Notes: generated by a model from the sequence alone, not told the origin. A stretch of 64,000 nucleotides of DNA from Austwickia sp. TVS 96-490-7B (GCF_019331795.1 NZ_JAHPZL010000003.1:303777-367776); one strand, 5' to 3'. Positions 34,180 to 43,791 are shown, counted from the first letter of the stretch. Made by a program: numbers and translations.

Positions 34180-35376
34180 ATGACCCTTCCTCGCGAGCGC
34201 ACCGTGGACTGGGTGAAGCGGCTGGTCCGGATCGACACGACGAGCAGGGAGCCGAATACACCGTTGATCGACGTAGTGGCTCACGAGTTGAACCGTCACG
34301 GGGTGACGTCGACGGTGCTTCCTGCGCCGCGGACCGGATGGGCCAATCTCATGGCGACGATCCCGGCAGCGGACGGTACGACGAGCGGCGGAGTGGTGCT
34401 CTCCGGTCATACCGATGTGGTTCCCGTTGATGGGCAGGACTGGGATAGCGATCCCTTCGAGGTGGATATCCGCGACGGGCTGCTCTACGGGCGGGGGTCG
34501 ACAGATATGAAAGGTTTCCTCGCCTGCGTGCTGGCGGCAGTGCCGGAGATGGTCGCGGCTCGGTTGCGTGAGCCGGTCCATCTGGCCTTCAGTTACGACG
34601 AGGAAGTGGGATGCGTTGGCGGTGCTGACCTGGTCCGTGGCCTGATGGCCTCCGGCGCTCAACCGCGGGCAGCGATCATCGGAGAACCCACCTCAATGCG
34701 GGCGGTATTGGCTCACAAGTCGGTGAATATCGTGGAGATCGAGGTCGTGGGCTTGGCCTGTCACAGTTCGTTGGCTCCGCACGGGGTCAACGCGCTGACC
34801 CATGCGGCACGCATCATCGGGCAGATCGCTGATCTCGCGGAGACATATGCCACGGCGGGGCCGCGTGATCTCGACCACGAGGTGCCCTTCAGCACGATCG
34901 GGGTCAATGTGGCCCACGGTGGGATCGCCGCCAACACTGTCGCTGATCGGTGTGTGCTCCTCGCAGATTTCCGGACGATCGAGGGTCATGACCCGCATGA
35001 GGTGCTGAATCAGATCAAGGCGATTGCCGCTCAGCAGGAAGAGCTGATGCAGCGCCAGTCGTCGGCGGCGCGGGTCCGAGTGCGTCCGCTGTCGATGGTG
35101 CCCGGATTGTCCAGTTCCGCGTCCGGGGCGGCTGCTGGGTTGGCTCGGGATATCGGTGTGGTGGTGGATCAGGCCAAGGTCCCGTACGGCACCGAGGCGG
35201 GTCAGTTCGCGGCTGCGGGAATCGATGCGATCGTGTGTGGCCCTGGGGATATCGCCCAAGCCCATGGACCCAACGAGTACGTCCCATTGGAGCAGCTCGC
35301 TGCTTGTGAGCAGATGATCACTTCGTTGCTCGCCCACCTGACGCTTCCGCCAGAGGGTACGTCGGCGTCGGCGTGA
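34180..35376 (+). CDS. argE: acetylornithine deacetylase (M20 family)
   Basis: The 398-residue product is an M20 metallopeptidase. It has SGHTDVVPVDGQDW (His ligand and Asp), YGRGSTDMKGFLA (bridging Asp), SYDEEVGCVGG (catalytic Glu and metal Glu), a dimerisation domain and CGPGDIAQAHGPNEYV (last His). The GRGSTDMKGF..C form is typical of ArgE acetylornithine deacetylases rather than DapE. AGGAGG is placed well before ATG 34180. Other arginine genes are absent here, so a related N-acyl-amino-acid hydrolase is an alternative. Confidence 0.87.
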   Translation: MTLPRERTVDWVKRLVRIDTTSREPNTPLIDVVAHELNRHGVTSTVLPAPRTGWANLMATIPAADGTTSGGVVLSGHTDVVPVDGQDWDSDPFEVDIRDGLLYGRGSTDMKGFLACVLAAVPEMVAARLREPVHLAFSYDEEVGCVGGADLVRGLMASGAQPRAAIIGEPTSMRAVLAHKSVNIVEIEVVGLACHSSLAPHGVNALTHAARIIGQIADLAETYATAGPRDLDHEVPFSTIGVNVAHGGIAANTVADRCVLLADFRTIEGHDPHEVLNQIKAIAAQQEELMQRQSSAARVRVRPLSMVPGLSSSASGAAAGLARDIGVVVDQAKVPYGTEAGQFAAAGIDAIVCGPGDIAQAHGPNEYVPLEQLAACEQMITSLLAHLTLPPEGTSASA

Positions 35377-35430
35377 TCGACTGATGGGCCCGGTGCACGG
35401 ATTTGCCGCTGCCCCTGCGACACTAGCGGC

Positions 35431-36024
35431 GTGACCTCGCTCAACCCTGACACCGGTTCTCTTCCTGTCGTTCCTGACGCTGACGCCCGACGGATCATCT
35501 CCACTGTCGCGGCGACCGCGATCACCTCGCAGCCCCGGTTGGCGACCGGCCCGATGTTGCGGGTCGCACCGTGGGCCGATCAACTTCCTCCTGCGGTGTT
35601 CCGTTCAGTCATCGCTCAGATCGAGCGGGGCATGGCCCATCCTGACCCTGATGAGCAGATTCGCTTGGTGTCTGAGGCTTTGCAGCACGGCGCGGACGTC
35701 GCTGCTCGTTTTGGCGCCTCGACTCCGACCCCACCGGCTTCGGTTGCTGCGGCTTCAGCCGCTGCGGAACCATCCCCGCCATCAGTTGCCGCGATGCCCG
35801 ACGACGAGGCTGCGGCGCCAACTCAGCCTGACACCGCGACGCCGGAACAGCCTGTCGCAGCAGCACCAGAACCGCTCGACGCTGCACCAGCGGAGCAGCC
35901 GGAGATGACCGCTCCGGCAACGGCCGATGCCCCGGCAACGGGTGCGGTGGTGGATCAGCGATCCCGTCGGCGTGGTTCCCGCCCGACGCCGTGGTGGCGG
36001 CGGTGGTTCCAGCCGACGCAGTGA
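35431..36024 (+). CDS. hypothetical Pro/Ala-rich protein with aromatic-basic tail
   Basis: The 197-residue product has an N-terminal helical domain of about 90 residues (ARRIISTVAATAITSQPRL, AVFRSVIAQIERGM). A long linker rich in Ala, Pro, Glu and Thr follows, then a tail of Arg and Trp residues (RSRRRGSRPTPWWRRWFQ). No family is recognised. The tail could bind membrane or nucleic acid. The protein at 53464-54312 has the same architecture. GTG 35431 is the only reasonable start. Confidence 0.6.
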   Translation: MTSLNPDTGSLPVVPDADARRIISTVAATAITSQPRLATGPMLRVAPWADQLPPAVFRSVIAQIERGMAHPDPDEQIRLVSEALQHGADVAARFGASTPTPPASVAAASAAAEPSPPSVAAMPDDEAAAPTQPDTATPEQPVAAAPEPLDAAPAEQPEMTAPATADAPATGAVVDQRSRRRGSRPTPWWRRWFQPTQ

Positions 36025-36137
36025 CATCTGCTGAGCTGCGATGTCACTATCCCGGGCAGCAGCCTGGTCGCTACCGGTCACCGCTCACCACCTTCGGTGA
36101 CCTGATTAAAGACACCAGAATGGGGTAGTCCGTCATC

Positions 36138-37166
36138 ATGTCGAGATTTCCGTCATTGACCGCTGCATTGGCTCGTCCCGGTGCGCTCCCGCCCAGCCCT
36201 GTCGCGGTAGTGGCTGGGGCGTCTCGCGGCTTAGGTCTACTTGTCGCACGGGAGTTGGCGTCCCGAGGCTGCCGTGTCGTGGGGTTGGCCCGTTCTGAGG
36301 AGTCCCTGGGCGACGCCCGGGAGCTGATGCGCTCCTGGGGGTGGTCCATGACGACGTACGTCGCTGATGTCACCGACGCTGACGCCCTGGCGGGGGTGAT
36401 CCGTCAGGTCGAGACGGAGGTAGGTCCGGTGGACGTCGCGGTGCATGTCGCCGGAATCATTCAGGTCGGTCCAGCGGTGTCGATGACCCGGGACCATTAC
36501 GAGCGTTGCCTTGACGTGATGCTGTGGGGACCAATCAACCTGTCGTTGGCGGTTCTGGATGGTATGCGGAAGCGGCGGCGGGGACGGATTGGTGTGGTGA
36601 CTTCCATCGGCGGGAAGCTGTCGGTGCCACATCTGTTGCCGTATTCCACGGCCAAAGCTGGCGCCATTGGATTCTGCGACGGTCTACGAGCTGACCTGGC
36701 AGGTAGTGGGGTCACGGCCACCACGATCGTTCCGGGGTTGATGCGGACCGGTTCACAAGGCGCGGCGCAATTCACGGGCGATCAGGCCAAGGAATATGCC
36801 TGGTTCGCGCCGAGCGCGTCGCTGCCGTTGGTCTCCTCGGATGCGTCAGCGGCCGCGGCACGGATCGCCGAGGGAGTCTTAGCGGGTCGCGGCATGGTGG
36901 TGATCTCCCCACTAGCTCAGGTCGGGATGCGGGTGGGTGGGGTGGCCCCGGCAATGACCGGCGCGATCCTAGGGTTAGTCGGCCGGTTATTGCCAGCGCC
37001 TCCGTCAGGTGATCCCCAGGCGAGTGGCACTGTTGACGGTCACACCGCCCGCAGGATGTTGAACTCGCCGTGGGTGGATCGAATCACCTCGGCGGGGCGC
37101 CGGGCCAGCACCCGATTCAACGGCCAGGAACGCCCCGCAGCTTCTTCCGCCACGACACATCCCTGA
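36138..37166 (+). CDS. short-chain dehydrogenase/reductase
   Basis: The 342-residue product has the NAD(P) motif VAGASRGLGLLVA, DVTDADALAG, the active-site Ser in VVTSIGGKLSV and the YSTAKAGAIGF catalytic Tyr-xxx-Lys, followed by IVPGLMRTGS. About 90 extra C-terminal residues contain a hydrophobic segment (GMRVGGVAPAMTGAILGLVGRLL) that may attach it to the membrane. This longer SDR type is common in actinobacteria; substrate unknown. It stands alone between argE/hypothetical genes and cdd. Confidence 0.88.
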   Translation: MSRFPSLTAALARPGALPPSPVAVVAGASRGLGLLVARELASRGCRVVGLARSEESLGDARELMRSWGWSMTTYVADVTDADALAGVIRQVETEVGPVDVAVHVAGIIQVGPAVSMTRDHYERCLDVMLWGPINLSLAVLDGMRKRRRGRIGVVTSIGGKLSVPHLLPYSTAKAGAIGFCDGLRADLAGSGVTATTIVPGLMRTGSQGAAQFTGDQAKEYAWFAPSASLPLVSSDASAAAARIAEGVLAGRGMVVISPLAQVGMRVGGVAPAMTGAILGLVGRLLPAPPSGDPQASGTVDGHTARRMLNSPWVDRITSAGRRASTRFNGQERPAASSATTHP

Positions 37167-37219
37167 CACCGGACCCTTGATCGAATATCTGCCCGCGCCT
37201 CGCTGAGGTGTCGGCGCAG

Positions 37220-37633
37220 TCAGGTCGTGGCGGTGGCGTCGCGGACCGCGTCGAGGTCGGCTGGGCCGAAGGCCTGCGGCAGGATCTGCGCCAAGGTCAT
37301 GATCCCTTCGGGGGTGTAGATCTGACAGGTGGGTCCACCGAATTCGTAGAGCAGCTGGCGGCAGCGACCACAGGGCATCAGGGTCTCTTCACGGGCGTCA
37401 ACGCACCAGACCGCAACGAGCCGCCCTCCGCCGGTCATGGCCAGGTGGGAGACCATTCCACATTCGGCGCACAGTCCGACGCCGTACGAAGCGTTTTCGA
37501 CATTGCATCCGGAGACGATGCGACCGTCGTCGACGAGCCCAGCCACTCCAACCGGAAACTGCGAGTACGGCGCATAGGCGTGTTTCATGGCGGCGACGGC
37601 AGCGGTGTGCAGGTCGTCCCAGTTGATGGTCAT
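37220..37633 (-). CDS. cdd: cytidine deaminase
   Basis: The 137-residue product has the zinc motifs N.ENASYGVGLCAECG (first Cys with the catalytic Glu in AE) and PCGRCRQ (two Cys). It also has the N-terminal AYAPYSQFPVGVA substrate loop. It converts cytidine and deoxycytidine to uridine forms. AAAGGAC precedes ATG 37633. It is the last gene of the minus-strand importer operon, behind a hairpin, and feeds deoA. Confidence 0.93.
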   Translation of the reverse strand: MTINWDDLHTAAVAAMKHAYAPYSQFPVGVAGLVDDGRIVSGCNVENASYGVGLCAECGMVSHLAMTGGGRLVAVWCVDAREETLMPCGRCRQLLYEFGGPTCQIYTPEGIMTLAQILPQAFGPADLDAVRDATATT

Positions 37634-37656
37634 GCGTGATGTCCTTTCCCTACGGT

Positions 37657-37690
37657 GCGGGGTGGGAACCGGATTCGGTCCCCACCCCGC
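37657..37690 (-). terminator. hairpin between importer permease and cdd
   Basis: GCGGGGTGGG (37657-37666) pairs with CCCACCCCGC (37681-37690) around a 14-base loop. It lies after the permease stop and before the cdd start. It may end part of the transcripts or protect the 3' end. Confidence 0.5.
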
Positions 37691-37724
37691 GTCTTTGCCT
37701 GTCGACGGTGTCGTCAGTATCGGC

Positions 37725-39248
37725 TCAGTGCGCTTCACCCTTGCGGTAGATCACGCCGTCCGCAGCGGGCATCCGCAGGTTCTGGCTCGCCAAGGCCAAC
37801 ACGAGCAGCGTGGCGAAATACGGCGCAGCACCAGTCAGCTGGCTGGGGACTGAGTCGGATGCCGTATACCACCAGAGCGCGAGCAGCCCGAAACCGATCA
37901 TGACGACCGCGCCAGTGAGGCCGGACCGAGCTGCGGTCGCCACACCGGCGGGAGCAGCAGCTTCCAGGCTGACAGCGCTCTCGGAGCGGCGAGCGATCAC
38001 GGCCAACACGATCGCTGCGAGCAGGAGCAGGACGCCAGCCAGCCCGATGGCCAGTCGGACAGCCCCTGGGGTGTTGTGGTCGCTGGCATACCAGCCCAGC
38101 CCCAAGGACAGCGCTGCAGCGAGTGCGGGAACCAGGTCACGTCGGGCAGCGAGTGGTCCGCCAGTGTGTGTTGCTGGGGCGTTGCCGGAGGTGAAGGCGC
38201 GCATCGCCGTGACGACGCCGATGGTGACCACGGCAATCGCTGCCGCCAAGAGAACTGCGTGGATAGCGTTGCCGCGCAGCTGGATCGCGTCAAAGTAGCC
38301 GAACATGAGGGCACCGCCAGCCAGAGATCCTGGCCGCCAGTTTCCGAAGATGAGCGCGGCGAGTCCGATGAACCCGCGCCCGCCTGTCTGGCCATCTCGG
38401 AAGATATTGGCGGCGACCAGAGCCAGGTAGGCCCCACCAAACCCAGCGAGTCCACCAGAGACGAGGACACCGACGTACTTGTAGGTGTAGACATTCACGC
38501 CGAGGGTTTCGGCGGCGGCAGGTGCTTCACCGCAGGAACGCAACCGCAGGCCGAAGGGAGTGAACCACAAGACTCGCCAAGTCACCACGACTAACCCCAT
38601 CGCGATGACCGTGGCCACTGACATGTTGGTGGTGAGTCCGGCGAGGATCCCGGCAGCGTCCGACAGACCAAACACATGTTGTTCTTCCAGCGAATGCAAG
38701 GCGTCCGACACTCCGGGAATGCTGATCTTGGGGAGTTCAGGCAACGTCGGCGATTGTGCCCCCTGATACTGCGGCCAGCACCGGGCAGCGAGATATTTCG
38801 CAGCGCCAGGGCCGATCAGGTTCAAGGCGACACCGGAGACGACATGATCGACGCCGAAGTAAACGGTAGCCACCGCATGGATCAGACCACCGACCATCCC
38901 GATGAGGATGCCACCGACCAATCCCATCCACGGCCCCCACTGCAGGGCGAATAATGCTGAGCCCCAACAGCCGAGGATCATCATGCCTTCGAGGCCAATG
39001 TTGACCACACCGGAACGTTCGCTCCACAAACCGCCCAGTCCGGCCATTCCGATAGGGACGGCTAGACCGATGGCTGCGGCGATAGCCCCAGACGAAGCAA
39101 TGTCATTCTCACCGGAGACCACACGCAACACGGCGAGGCCAACAATCGCCGCCACGACGAGCAGGGCAATCCGGACCGGGTCCATCTGGGCCCGCCGCCG
39201 GGGAAGGTCCGGCACCACGGCGGTGTCGAGCTGGAGACCCATGCTCAT
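37725..39248 (-). CDS. nucleoside ABC importer permease (BmpC/NupQ-like)
   Basis: The 507-residue product has about ten helices. In the middle is the GL(W)SERSGVVNIGLEGMMILG motif of BMP-type nucleoside permeases and the EAA-like segment LRSCGEAPAAAETLGVNVYTYKYVGVLVSGGLAG. The C-terminal 150 residues add several helices, unusual for the family, in a region annotated as a separate membrane segment in some actinobacteria. It overlaps the other permease by four bases (ATGA, 39248-39245). Substrate is inferred from the BMP lipoprotein and the salvage genes. Confidence 0.88.
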   Translation of the reverse strand: MSMGLQLDTAVVPDLPRRRAQMDPVRIALLVVAAIVGLAVLRVVSGENDIASSGAIAAAIGLAVPIGMAGLGGLWSERSGVVNIGLEGMMILGCWGSALFALQWGPWMGLVGGILIGMVGGLIHAVATVYFGVDHVVSGVALNLIGPGAAKYLAARCWPQYQGAQSPTLPELPKISIPGVSDALHSLEEQHVFGLSDAAGILAGLTTNMSVATVIAMGLVVVTWRVLWFTPFGLRLRSCGEAPAAAETLGVNVYTYKYVGVLVSGGLAGFGGAYLALVAANIFRDGQTGGRGFIGLAALIFGNWRPGSLAGGALMFGYFDAIQLRGNAIHAVLLAAAIAVVTIGVVTAMRAFTSGNAPATHTGGPLAARRDLVPALAAALSLGLGWYASDHNTPGAVRLAIGLAGVLLLLAAIVLAVIARRSESAVSLEAAAPAGVATAARSGLTGAVVMIGFGLLALWWYTASDSVPSQLTGAAPYFATLLVLALASQNLRMPAADGVIYRKGEAH

Positions 39249-40888
39249 GACTCGCCCCTTTCACTCGTTCCAGTCGTCGAGGTGCGCTGCCCGTCCTGGG
39301 TCGTCGCATCACGGTGAGACGTAGCCGTGTGGTCCCCACCTTGGGTGTTCTTCTCCTTGGGGTGTCCCGTCTGAGGGGATTTGACACCACCTCGGGCTTT
39401 CTTCGGACCTGACCTGGACCGCTTGCCCTTCTTCGGCGGTGGCGTGGACGACGGGTCTTTGACAGCTGGCCCGGTCGGGGCGGGCCGGGTCGTGGCCTGC
39501 TGCTCCTTCGGGACCAGCACGGGCTCCGAGGGTGCCGGTTTCGTCTGCGATTCCGGCTTCACGGGACGGCTGGTTTCCGCCGTCTCCACTGGACCAGATC
39601 CCTCCGTCGGTGCTGTCTTCTCCACCGGACCAGATCCCTCCGTCGGTGCTGTCTTCTCCACCGAATCAGCCGGGGCAGCCGGAGTCGCCGGGGCGGATGT
39701 GGCAGCTGGGATGGCCGACACCGCCGGGCTTGCGGGAGCAGACGGGGCCTCAACCACGATGGCGGCACCAGACGGCGCGGCATGGGTCACGGAGCTTTCG
39801 TGGTCACCGACTCGTTCACCGGAGGCAAGACGACGGGCCACCGATGCCTGCTCCATGCGGGTGGTGACTCGGTTGACGACCTCGTAAGCGATGACGACAG
39901 CCAAGACGATGACACCCTGAATGATGGAGACGATTTCCGGAGAAATCGACATGAACTGCAGCGGTCCGGCTTGCTGGTTCAGATAGGCCCACAGCAGAGC
40001 GCCGATAGCCACCCCGATCGGGTGATTACGTCCCAGCAGTGCGATACCAATCCCGGCGAATCCCAGGCCGGCCTGGAAGGTGCCACCGTAGGTGTGGTCC
40101 TGCCCAAAGAGCAGTGGCATCCCGACAAGGCCAGCGACACCACCACTGATGGCCATGGTGAGCAGCACCATTTTCTTCGCGTCGACACCACTGGCGATCG
40201 CCGCGGTTTCGCTGCGTCCTGCTGCCCGCAGGTCGTATCCGAAACGGGTGTGGGTCAGCACGAACCAATACAAGACGCCGATCAGCACCGACAAGAAGAT
40301 CAGGGTGAAGACGGTGCTGTGGGCGCCTGGGATGAGATCCAGACCGTCCAGCCAAGCCGATTCGGGGATCTCTTTGGTCCGTGTCACGTCGCCCCGTTCG
40401 TCAGGGGCAACGACCTGCAGCAAATAGGCGATCAAACCGGTAGCGATCGCGTTCAACATGATGGTGGAGATCACTTCGGAGACACCCCGAGTCACCTTGA
40501 GCCAACCGGCGATGCCAGCCCAAAGCGCACCGGCGATGACGGCCACGACAATGCCCAGAAGGACATTGGCCCAGCCACCGACGATGCCGGTGCCGCACAC
40601 TGCGGCAGCGGTGAATACCGCCACCCGATATTGACCTTCGACACCAATGTTGAACAAGTTCATCCGGAACCCGATGGCCACGGCGATGGCGGACAGGTAA
40701 AGGACAACCGCTTCGTTGATGATGTTGACCGTGACTCGAGGCTTGGGTGCGGTCAACAGCTGCTGCCAGACCGCACCAACCGGGTCCCCGGCGGCGGCAA
40801 GGATCAGCGAGGTCACGGCGAAAGCGATCGCCACGGCCAGCAACGGCGCGGCGAGGCTCAGACCGATCCGTCGTACGTCGAGCTTCAT
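39245..40888 (-). CDS. nucleoside ABC importer permease (BmpB/NupP-like) with long disordered tail
   Basis: The first 350 residues form a BMP-type permease of about nine helices with AIAVAIGFRMNLFNIGVEGQ and the coupling segment LRAAGRSETAAIASGVDAKKMVLL. It then continues about 195 residues rich in Ala, Pro, Thr, Glu and Lys, ending basic. A 36-bp exact duplication (39591-39662) codes for two 12-residue units. The tail is cytosolic by predicted topology and unusual for this family. It overlaps both the ATPase and the other permease by four bases. Confidence 0.88.
   Translation of the reverse strand: MKLDVRRIGLSLAAPLLAVAIAFAVTSLILAAAGDPVGAVWQQLLTAPKPRVTVNIINEAVVLYLSAIAVAIGFRMNLFNIGVEGQYRVAVFTAAAVCGTGIVGGWANVLLGIVVAVIAGALWAGIAGWLKVTRGVSEVISTIMLNAIATGLIAYLLQVVAPDERGDVTRTKEIPESAWLDGLDLIPGAHSTVFTLIFLSVLIGVLYWFVLTHTRFGYDLRAAGRSETAAIASGVDAKKMVLLTMAISGGVAGLVGMPLLFGQDHTYGGTFQAGLGFAGIGIALLGRNHPIGVAIGALLWAYLNQQAGPLQFMSISPEIVSIIQGVIVLAVVIAYEVVNRVTTRMEQASVARRLASGERVGDHESSVTHAAPSGAAIVVEAPSAPASPAVSAIPAATSAPATPAAPADSVEKTAPTEGSGPVEKTAPTEGSGPVETAETSRPVKPESQTKPAPSEPVLVPKEQQATTRPAPTGPAVKDPSSTPPPKKGKRSRSGPKKARGGVKSPQTGHPKEKNTQGGDHTATSHRDATTQDGQRTSTTGTSERGES
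39591..39662. repeat. exact 36-bp tandem duplication in permease tail
   Basis: Bases 39591-39626 are repeated exactly at 39627-39662, in frame, so each copy adds 12 residues (a TEGSGPVEKTAP-like unit) to the disordered tail of the permease. Strain variation in copy number is possible. Confidence 0.9.
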
Positions 40889-42498
40889 CGCTCATCCCCC
40901 GTCTTCGAGGTGGCACCGGTCATCGCGGCGCCCAGTTCCTGAGCGGTCACCGTGTCCGGGTCGAACGGGCCGGTCAATCGTCCGCGCAGTAGGACATAAA
41001 TCGTGTCGGACAGACCGATCAGTTCGTCCAGGTCAGCAGAGATGAGCAGGACGCCGAGACCTTCGCGTCGGGCATCCTTCAGGTGGCCCCAGATGGAGGC
41101 TTGAGCCCCGACATCGACGCCTCTGGTCGGGTGGGCGGCAAGGAGCACCACCGGGTCGTGAGCCATCTCGCGCCCGACGATCAGCTTTTGCTGGTTTCCG
41201 CCAGACAGCGAACCAGCCGTCACGTGGATGCTGGGAGTGCGCACGTCGTACGCCGCCACAATCTCTTGGGTGGACGCTTGGGCGCCACGAGAGTCGATGA
41301 GCAGGCCTTTGACATTAGGCTGCTGTGTCTGATGGCCCAGGATCCGGTTTTCCCACAGGGGCGCATCAAGCAGCAGTCCGTGCCGGTGGCGATCTTCAGG
41401 GATGTATCCCACTCCGGCTTCCCGGATCGACCGCACGCCCCAACCGGTGATGTCCTGGTCCTTGAGGCGTATAGAGCCTGCGCTCAACGTGACCATGCCC
41501 ATCACGGCCTCAACCAATTCGGCCTGTCCGTTTCCTTCGACACCAGCGATGCCGACGACCTCACCGGAGTGGATCGTCAAGTCGATGTGGTCGAGCAGCG
41601 GCCGAGCCCCGGAACCGTCCAAGACCAGGTCGTTCAGCGTGAGCAGCGGCGTGTCAGTGACCGTGGACTCTTCGGTGTCCGGGGTGGGCAGCGCCGACCC
41701 GACCATCAACTCGGCCAAACCGCGCGCCGTGGTCTCCCGGGGATCCACGGAAGCGACAGTGGTGCCACGTCGGATGACCGTGATGGCATCAGCCACGGAG
41801 AGGACTTCGTCCAGTTTGTGGCTAATGAAGATGATCGTCAGGCCCTGTGCCGTGAGTTTCTTCAAGTTGGCGAAGAGTTCGGAGACTTCCTGCGGCACCA
41901 ACACGGCGGTCGGCTCGTCCAGGATCAGGATGCGGGCCCCGCGGTAGAGAACTTTGAGGATCTCGACGCGCTGTCGAGCGCCGACACCCAGGCGTGAGGT
42001 CATCTCGTCGGGGTCGATGTCCAGTCCGTATTCACCGGAGATCTCCCGGATACGGGTGCGGGCGGCTTCTCCGATGCCGTGGAGTTTTTCGGCGCCCAGG
42101 ACCACGTTTTCTAGGACGGTGAGGTTATCAGCGAGCATGAAGTGCTGGAACACCATGCCGATGCCGTGGGTGATGGCGTCGCTGGGACTCTTCAGCGTGA
42201 TCTGTTGACCGTCGACGGTGATGGTGCCTTCGTCTGGGCGTTGTACGCCGTAGAGGATCTTCATCAGGGTCGACTTGCCGGCGCCGTTTTCACCGCAGAG
42301 GGCGTGAATGTGGCCTCGGCGCACGGCGAAGGTGATGTCCTTGTTGGCCACCACCCCCGGGAAACGTTTGGTGATTCCCTCGATGTGCACGGCGTACGGC
42401 GTCCGCGGGTCCGGTGACGATGTCGTCGGTGTCGAGGAGGGTGTGGCGGGTGGGGGGTCTCCCGGCGTGGCCGGGACAGGGGGTTGAGCGGTGGGCAT
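40885..42498 (-). CDS. nucleoside ABC importer ATPase (two ABC domains)
   Basis: The 537-residue product has two ABC cassettes. The first has Walker A GENGAGKSTLM, VFQHFML, signature LGVGARQRVEIL and Walker B ILILDEPTAVL. The second has the degenerate Walker A GVEGNGQAEL, signature LSGGNQQKL and Walker B AAHPTRGVDV, as expected for sugar/nucleoside importers. A Pro/Thr-rich 35-residue start precedes the first domain. It follows bmpA after an attenuator-like hairpin and overlaps the permease by four bases. Confidence 0.92.
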   Translation of the reverse strand: MPTAQPPVPATPGDPPPATPSSTPTTSSPDPRTPYAVHIEGITKRFPGVVANKDITFAVRRGHIHALCGENGAGKSTLMKILYGVQRPDEGTITVDGQQITLKSPSDAITHGIGMVFQHFMLADNLTVLENVVLGAEKLHGIGEAARTRIREISGEYGLDIDPDEMTSRLGVGARQRVEILKVLYRGARILILDEPTAVLVPQEVSELFANLKKLTAQGLTIIFISHKLDEVLSVADAITVIRRGTTVASVDPRETTARGLAELMVGSALPTPDTEESTVTDTPLLTLNDLVLDGSGARPLLDHIDLTIHSGEVVGIAGVEGNGQAELVEAVMGMVTLSAGSIRLKDQDITGWGVRSIREAGVGYIPEDRHRHGLLLDAPLWENRILGHQTQQPNVKGLLIDSRGAQASTQEIVAAYDVRTPSIHVTAGSLSGGNQQKLIVGREMAHDPVVLLAAHPTRGVDVGAQASIWGHLKDARREGLGVLLISADLDELIGLSDTIYVLLRGRLTGPFDPDTVTAQELGAAMTGATSKTGDER

Positions 42499-42562
42499 CG
42501 GACTTCCCAGAGTGAGGGCTGATCAGGGGGGACGGATGATTCCGAGGTGTCGTGCGGAGGCG

Positions 42563-42602
42563 TCTCGGCCCGGCACGGGGCGAATCCCGCACCGGGCCGA
42601 GA
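42563..42602 (-). terminator. attenuator-like hairpin between bmpA and the importer ATPase
   Basis: TCTCGGCCCGG (42563-42573) pairs with CCGGGCCGAGA (42592-42602) around an 18-base loop, just after the bmpA stop. Placement between the binding protein and the transporter suggests partial termination that yields more binding protein than transporter. Confidence 0.6.
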
Positions 42603-42614
42603 GCTCAGGAAAAA

Positions 42615-43673
42615 TCAGGCGGCGGGGCTGGTCGGGACCTTGACCTTGCCCTCGACGATGTCCTGCTTGGCCTTGTCAATGTCGGCCTTGATGTCGTCGA
42701 TCTTGCCGTTGGTGGTGGCCAGCGAGACACCGCCACCCTTGAGGTCGAAGCTCTGCACCCCGGCCTTGGTGTTGCCATCGTGCACCGACTTCAGGAAGTC
42801 GTAAACGCCCACGTCAACGTTCTTGACCATGGAGGTGATGATGATGTCACGCACGTCAGGGGCTGCGGTCTTGGCCTGGTCTGAGTCGACTCCGATGGCC
42901 ATCTTGCCCGCCGCCTTGACTGCGGTGAAGACACCCGAACCTGATCCACCTGCTGCGTGGTAGATCACGTCAGCGCCCCCGGAGAGCATCCCTTCAGCAG
43001 CCGTCTTGCCCTTGGCGGGGTCGCTGAATCCGCTGAAGTCCGGCGGCTGGGTGAGGTACTTGGAGCTGATCTTGATGTCAGGGTTGATGCTTTTAGCTCC
43101 AGCGATGTAGCCAGCCTCAAACTTCTTGATGAGGTCGGACTGCACGCCACCCACAAAACCGATGTGGTTCGCCTTGCTCTTCTTGGCGGCGGCGACACCG
43201 GCCAGGTAGGAGCCCTCCTGCTCGGCGAAGACCACGTTGGTGATGCTCTTGGCCTTGGCGTCGGTGGAGTCGACGATCGCTATCTTCACCTCAGGGTGCT
43301 TTTTAGCGATCTTGGTCACGGAATCGGCGTAGGCATATCCCACCGCAACGATGGTGGTGTAACCAGCGTCGATGAGCTGGAGCAACCGAGTTTCACGTGA
43401 CTGCTCGTTCTCATTGGGGGTCGCCGTGGAATCCTTAATGTCTCCACCGAATTCGGTTTTGGCCTTGTCGGCACCCCGGGCAGCGGAGTCGTTGAAGGAC
43501 TGGTCGCCGCGACCACCCACGTCGAAGGCCAACCCGACCTTCAACGGTTTGCCGGCCTGGTCGCCTCCCCCGGACCCCTTCGAACCTTCGCCGTTATCGG
43601 CGGAGGAGCCGCAGCCGGACAGGGCCAGGCTCACGGCGGCAAGGGCCGCTACAGCGGCCGTCGTGTGACGCAT
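42615..43673 (-). CDS. bmpA: BMP-family nucleoside-binding lipoprotein
   Basis: The 352-residue product has a lipoprotein signal (hydrophobic residues 5-19, then LSGC with Cys21) and the Bmp fold pattern: VGLAFDVGGRGDQSFNDSA, TTIVAVGYAYADSV, NHIGFVGGVQSDLI, GADVIYHAAGGSGSGVF and AIGVDSDQ. Such proteins bind purine nucleosides on the outer membrane leaflet side for import. AAGGAGAA precedes ATG 43673, which is chosen over in-frame ATGs at 43691, 43706 and 43778. It leads the importer operon. Confidence 0.93.
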   Translation of the reverse strand: MRHTTAAVAALAAVSLALSGCGSSADNGEGSKGSGGGDQAGKPLKVGLAFDVGGRGDQSFNDSAARGADKAKTEFGGDIKDSTATPNENEQSRETRLLQLIDAGYTTIVAVGYAYADSVTKIAKKHPEVKIAIVDSTDAKAKSITNVVFAEQEGSYLAGVAAAKKSKANHIGFVGGVQSDLIKKFEAGYIAGAKSINPDIKISSKYLTQPPDFSGFSDPAKGKTAAEGMLSGGADVIYHAAGGSGSGVFTAVKAAGKMAIGVDSDQAKTAAPDVRDIIITSMVKNVDVGVYDFLKSVHDGNTKAGVQSFDLKGGGVSLATTNGKIDDIKADIDKAKQDIVEGKVKVPTSPAA

Positions 43674-43791
43674 GTGCTTCTCCTTCATCATGCGGGTCGT
43701 CGTCATCGAGCGGCCCAACGCGAGATCGTATATCTGAGGGAGGCACCGACCGAACCGTTCGACGGCCCAACCGTCCATAATGGCACGGCAC

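Noticed and set aside
39782..40942. 386-codon plus-strand ORF opposite the importer permease
   Set aside because: No domains, composition typical of a reverse-strand shadow over a membrane protein gene.
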